From contig NW_006763146.1 of assembly GCF_000264905.1 (NCBI RefSeq), positions 1,171,308 through 1,235,307 of the forward strand: DNA of 64,000 nucleotides, given 5' to 3'. Both the position numbers and the translations under genes were made by a program. A model generated the notes under the pieces. It made no database searches. It was not told the origin of the DNA and saw nothing but the letters and a program-made list of their open reading frames with translations. The stretch comes from Stereum hirsutum FP-91666 SS1 (Eukaryota; Basidiomycota; Agaricomycetes; Russulales; Stereaceae). This document shows, one piece after another, positions 59,346 through 64,000 of the stretch (positions are counted from its first letter, which is position 1; each line of letters begins with the position of its first letter).

Positions 59346-59710
59346 AGGTGAGTCTTCTTTCGCCTCTTTTCCTATGTTTCTTACAATTGCTGACCTACCT
59401 CCAGTACAAATAGAACATTTTTTGCTAACACGTCTGGGCTGCTTGTCCGCGTGTCTGAACACTGTTTTATCTCGACTGATATCCCATTTGTGCCTACTAC
59501 CACACACTTTGTGATTCGACTGTGTAGAAAGAACTACCATATGATTTGGTGCAACTTATTGAGGTGGGGATCATCCCAACTTTTTGGTCTTTCAAATGTA
59601 TGGACGGTGCATAAGTGAATATGTGGGTAGAGGGATGGTTGATTATAAGCACGACGGGGACGAGGACCGGAGACCTGACTCTCCAATCCCATAGTTATCT
59701 CGTCATTATC
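59346..59710. other. Intergenic
   Basis: Convergent 3' regions of the BTB gene and MDR copy 3. Nothing else seen. Confidence 0.65.
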
Positions 59711-60985
59711 CTAAGGCGTCTCCAGAACCCTCGTCACCAGCTTCGCTCCACTGACTCTACCAGCCAGTAGCCGGTGCAACCCTTCTTCAATCCCAGCCAG
59801 ACCACCTTCTAACACCTCAGCCTTATTCGGCCTGACTTCACCGTCACTCAACATCTTCTCTAACACCGCGAACATCTCCTTTCCAAGCTTCGGGTCTCCC
59901 ATAGCATCATCGTGCACACTCCCCATCACCCATGCCACAAACTTTCCGTCCTCGTCCTTGACTCCGGGCTCTCCGATATCCTTCGATGGAGGCAAGGTGG
60001 TTACGATCGTTCCGCCTGTACTGAGGAGGGACCAACAAGCGATCTGCGAGTCTGGAGTGGAAATAGCATCGTATATGATCTTGATAGTCTTCGAGGTGAT
60101 GGTTGAAACCACGGAAGCCAGCTCAGAGTACGGTGTGGCGTGGTAGTCGATAACATGGGTTGCTCCGGCGGCCTCGCAATAGGATTTGTTGTGAGCAGAG
60201 GCTGTGGTAATGATAGGATTGAACCCGGAGAGCTTTGCGAGCTGGATAGCTGTGGATATGTCGTGACTGTTGGTTCAGATCGGAAATTAACAGCGGCACT
60301 ACTGAGGAGACATTCTCACCGAGTTGTCCGACAGAACCCGCGCCACCCGTCACGATAATCGGCTCATCCTTGTACTTGCCCATGCCACCCTCGGCCCAAG
60401 GGGCGACCAGACCCGCTCCCCCTCGCTTGTTACTGTGCTCAGAAGCGCGCTTTCCGTAGAGCCCAATGGCAGCAGTGCATATGGCAGACGGGAGAGTGGC
60501 TGCTTCTTCGAATGAGAGGTTCTTGGGTATCTATAAAAACAGTGGCATGAGCGCGATATGGCTTTAAAAGATAGGGTCATATACTCTGGCTGTCGTCACT
60601 GCATCGGTCAGTCCGTACTCCTGGAAGGTACGCCGGTCCTTGTCATAATTTCCTTGGTACAAGCTACATCGATGACATCCGTCTCAAATCCTGGACCAAC
60701 ATGGGAAAGCAGGCCATGCGATGTTACTTACACTCTGTCGCTTTTCTTAAATCCACCCACTTCCTCACCGATCTCCTCGACGAGACCAGAAGCATCCCAC
60801 CCACATATAACGGGCCAATGATCTGGCTGTACATGGTGGCCGGTAGCCTGCATCATGCCATCAAGAGGATTTAAAGCGGTGGCCACGATCTTGACGAGCA
60901 TCTGGCCCTTGCCGGGCTTGGGGACGGGGCGAGTGTTAATGGTAAATGGTGCCCCCACAGAGGCAAGTAAGAGGGCTTTTTGCAT
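59711..60985 (-). CDS. MDR-family reductase, copy 3
   Basis: Third paralogue, with the same start (MQKALLLASVGAPF) and the same exon pattern. Reads NTRPVPKPGKGQMLVKIVAT, PVICGWDASGLVEEIGEEVG, a central LYQGNYDKDR-FQEYGLTDAVTT segment, IPKNLSFEEAATLPSAICTA, VTGGAGSVGQL, TTASAHNKSYCEAAGATHVI and WSLLSTGGTIVTTLPPSKDI, and ends SGAKLVTRVLETP. The binding glycines are intact and zinc ligands absent. It is 6.7 kb from copy 2, separated by ORC1 and the BTB gene. By eye, copy 3 shares pieces with both other copies (HATPYS with copy 1, CEAAGATHVIDY and PDSQIA with copy 2), so the order of duplication is not obvious. Confidence 0.86.
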
Positions 60986-61730
60986 GGTTGAACTGCAGGG
61001 TAGTTGACTAGAGATCTAGGGGAGGCGGTTTGATGCCAGAGCAGTTTTATACTGGGTGTTTCTCCCTAGCGCTCAGATGATAGCCGAGCCCAAGAAGCCC
61101 GAATGAGAGCTGAGTAAGTTTTCTAATCATGAAGTGGGACATCGGTGGCTGAAAATGAAAACAATGTGTCTGCAAGCCTGAGAGACAGCGTAGTGACTGG
61201 TCAAGCAGAAGTGGGTATCTGTGGCTGAACGATTCCTGACACGATCTGTGGGTCGTAAGGCTATAAATAAGACAGAGAGGTTAGCGGGCCACCGTGGGGC
61301 GAGCTCAGCCAGAGAGAAGGCACGAGAACCAGAGAAGCGTCTGGATGCACCAGCTGAGGATGAGACTCGATTGTTGCTGATAATACCCCGCTTCGGAAGA
61401 TGCCGTAGCAAATTTGTGGCGTAATAAGCCGCTGGTCCCACCCGACGGCCCCGCATCTGACGCTTTTCGTTCATCTTCCAACCACTTTGTGGCCCCCAAA
61501 TTGGTGACCTAACGAGAGTGAGTGAGGAGCACGTGGATAATCTATTGAATCCACTACCTCAGGTACCTCAGATGAAGGCGGCATACTAACGTGCCCTTGT
61601 TTTCACAGCTATAACAGCACACACTTTTATCTCTTGGTCTGAAAACACTTGTCGACACCCGCCTTCTGTTCGAAACCGTGACAACTATTTTCTTGTCGTT
61701 GGAATCACCAGCGATCGCGAAAGTCCGGGC
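60986..61730. promoter_or_regulatory. Divergent region between MDR copy 3 and RRP4
   Basis: Holds the copy 3 promoter (TATA and two CAGCCAC) and the RRP4 promoter. No gene seen. Confidence 0.5.
61045..61051 (-). promoter_or_regulatory. TATA box of MDR copy 3
   Basis: TATAAAA (read on the - strand), about 60 bases before the start codon. CAGCCAC sites lie further upstream at about 61145 and 61221. Confidence 0.5.
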
Positions 61731-63027
61731 ATGATAACTTTTACATCCTTTCCATCACATTCGGGTCTTCACCCCTCAGACTTCGGCGCCACCAAGCATT
61801 ACGGCGGACTGGACGATGACATACACATGGATGTCGATTTAGAGGATGACTCGGCGCCACTTTCTTCAAAAGTCACGGCTCCCGGCGAGCCCATCACTTC
61901 CTCCCAAGCTTTTATGAGGTAATTTCCGTTGAACGTGCTCTCGCTGACACTTATCTGATTTTTTTTGGCCTCAGGGGCCATGGTACATATGTCGATGATG
62001 ACGATGTCATCGCGTCTGTCGCTGGAACAGTCGAACGTGTAAACAAGCTGGTCACCGTTCGTGCTCTCCGAACAAGGTAGGGACCTCCCTTCAAATCACA
62101 GGTACGGTGCTCACCCGTTCCCAAGATATAACCCCGAAGTCGGTGATCTTGTCGTGGGCCGCATCACCGAGGTATGCTCATGTCGTCTGCTATGTATCGT
62201 ATTTTTAAAACCGCAAATAGGTCCAACCGCGGAGGTGGAGAGTAGACACAAATTCTCGTCAGGACGCGATACTGATGCTTTCCTCAGTCAATCTACCGGG
62301 CGGTGTTCAAGTAAGACAGCGTCATTCTCGTATTTTGTACGTTCAGACGCTGATAGGGCCGCACGCGGTAGAGAAGAAAACTTGAGAGCGATGAGCTGCA
62401 GATGCGGAATTTCTTCGAAGAGGGCGACCTCCTAGTCGCCGAGGTCCAAGCTTTCTTTTCAGACGGAGCAATGTCCCTCCACACTCGCTCGTTGAAGTAC
62501 GGCAAGGTGTGTTTGGCCATTTTCTTTACTGGGGGATACGTCAGAGTCTAAATTTTTCGGTGCCAGCTACGAAACGGACAGCTCGTCACGGTTCCGCCGA
62601 TCCTCGTTCGGCGGTTGAAGTCTCATTTCATGCCATTACCATGCGGAGTCGATTTGATTCTGGGTCTTAACGGATATATATGGGTCAGTAAGCATGTGAA
62701 AGAGAGCGAGCAAGAGGGGGAAGAAGGCTTCGACTCCGAGGCGGTCTATTCCAACAGGAACGATGTGAGTGCATCGATATCGTGTCTTCCACCTTCTTAT
62801 TTGTTAGCTAACTGGTTTAAACTACTCAGAACATCGACGATGCGACTCGAACTGCCATTTCCCGGGTCGCAAACATTATCCACGTCCTAGCATCACATTC
62901 GGTACCTTTGACGGACATTGTGCTGCTTGAGGCCTACGAGTGGGCTGTCGAACAGGATCTCGAAGTCAAGGACCTATTACAACTCGAGATAGGAGAGGCT
63001 CTAGTTACTTCCTTGACCGGTCGGTGA
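61731..63027 (+). CDS. RRP4: Exosome complex RNA-binding subunit Rrp4
   Basis: Cap subunit of the RNA exosome, needed for 3'-5' processing of rRNA and decay of many RNAs. Order: acidic N-terminus, then the N-terminal domain [20 protein letters not shown]. The S1 domain follows: [20 protein letters not shown], then [34 protein letters not shown], and [20 protein letters not shown]. The KH domain reads [18 protein letters not shown] with the conserved GxNGxIW loop. The C-terminal helices ([29 protein letters not shown]) are typical. One intron must end at the AG at about 62371 so that [11 protein letters not shown] is in frame. A normal, intact housekeeping gene. Confidence 0.92.
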
Positions 63028-64000
63028 TATCACAGCATATATATAATGAAGCATACCGCACGGCGCGAGTGCGCTTGTCACAGTTGTGGCCCTGTTTAGT
63101 GCCACCGACAGAATGTCGTGGCATGCCTTGGGGCAGGCCGGACCACTTCTTCCTCTTCCTGGATCCTGCACTTGCTTCGGGGGGATGTGGAATGGCCCGC
63201 GAACGCAATGTCCAGACTTATCCTCTTGAACGTAAACCATAGATATGTCGAAAACCAGTTCGTGACTTATATGTGTAATATTGTTCATATGTCCCTTCTC
63301 CTTTCTCCCCCTCCCCCACTGCACTGCAGGCTCCGGCTATCCTGAATCATGGCAGAATAATCACCTTAACCGCCAACATGAACGAAAGGCATCCGTCTTG
63401 CCGGCGAAACACCCTTCTCTCGGAGACTCCGAATTGCGTGGTCGAAAGCGTAAGCCTGGAGCATATTCGAGATCGACTCCTTGTCTCAGAAATAATAGAT
63501 GAAGTATCCGGTAAGCTTGCGCATACAACCGAGTAGCTTTCATAGAGGTCTCGCGGGTATCATAGGGAACATCGATACGAGAGTGATGTGCGCCCGATTC
63601 TGGCTCAGCAGATGGTTCGGCTATAGCAGAGTACGGATGACGGTAAAGGGGGAAGCGAAGGAGTAGAGGAATTTGGAATGAAAACAGGACAAGAACTCTG
63701 AGCAAACCATAATGACTCGTCGTTGAAGGGTCCTTCTGGAGCAGCACGTAGAGGAATGATGTCGGGGGGCGACATGGCGAGGACGATTTGGAACCTGTGC
63801 GGAGGGGAGGAAGAGTCCACTCTCCACTTTTCGTTACTAGGCATTGCGCGTTCCAAGAATCGAAGGACAGATCGAGCAAGGTCGGGGCTAGAGAGTCAGG
63901 AAAACTACTACAATGTGTCGTCTTAAAGCAAGGGCAAGTCGTTTGGTTAGGAGGAAGATAGCGAGTCACGCTCGTCCAACTTGACGCGTGTGGCAACGGA
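63028..64000. other. Unassigned right end
   Basis: A - strand open frame covers 63361-63996 (211 codons), overlapped by others on both strands. It lacks any motif I recognise and its composition is not convincing. It may hold the exon of a gene continuing past the window edge or be non-coding. Confidence 0.35.

Noticed and set aside
48998..60985. Secondary-metabolite gene cluster around the MDR reductases
   Set aside because: No polyketide synthase, peptide synthetase, terpene cyclase, P450 or transporter lies nearby; the neighbours are ORC1, BTB and RRP4.

Overview
The window is nuclear DNA of a filamentous basidiomycete fungus, most likely an Agaricomycete. Nearly every gene is cut by many short GT..AG introns (about 45-120 bp). 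The gene content (Git3-type receptor, expanded G-alpha, PTEN/TEP1, short secreted tyrosinase, CE16-like esterase, GH43, BTB and F-box proteins) is typical of mushroom-forming fungi. The species cannot be named from the sequence alone. I assembled gene models by hand from reading frames, splice sites and family signatures, so spans run from start codon to stop codon including introns.

Layout: 1-1154 is non-coding and holds a short minisatellite whose units switch orientation halfway. 1155-3314 is a Git3-like seven-helix receptor and 4509-5905 (-) an F-box protein. 5906-13959 is an 8 kb stretch with no credible gene. 13960-27286 carries five + strand genes less one: TEP1/PTEN phosphatase, a secreted GDSL esterase, a second seven-helix protein with a huge cytoplasmic loop, and the TFIIIC subunit Tfc4. 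28352-31144 (-) has a TspO/MBR protein and a CBS-domain protein. 31703-38179 (+) has an Rrg7-like nuclease-fold protein, a GH43 glycosidase and a tyrosinase, followed by tRNA-Arg(ACG) with an 11-nt intron and a mitochondrial thiamine pyrophosphate carrier-like gene (-). 41816-48202 (+) holds an enlarged G-alpha subunit and a delta-9 desaturase fused to cytochrome b5. The right end has three paralogous medium-chain dehydrogenase/reductase (MDR) genes, all on the - strand, with ORC1 (-) and a BTB protein (+) between the second and third, and then exosome RRP4 (+). The last kilobase is unassigned.

The genes do not form one pathway. Three are signalling genes (receptor, G-alpha, PTEN), with a possible fourth in the second seven-helix protein. 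Three encode secreted enzymes and the remainder are housekeeping. The strongest unusual signals are very small exons needed to restore conserved protein motifs (4 nt in G-alpha, 7 nt in the receptor, 13/14/21 nt in tyrosinase, 12/19 nt in GH43). Next is a G-alpha with Ser and His at the positions equivalent to Ras G12 and Q61. A GH43 gene has an apparent one-base frame change next to two overlapping splice donors.
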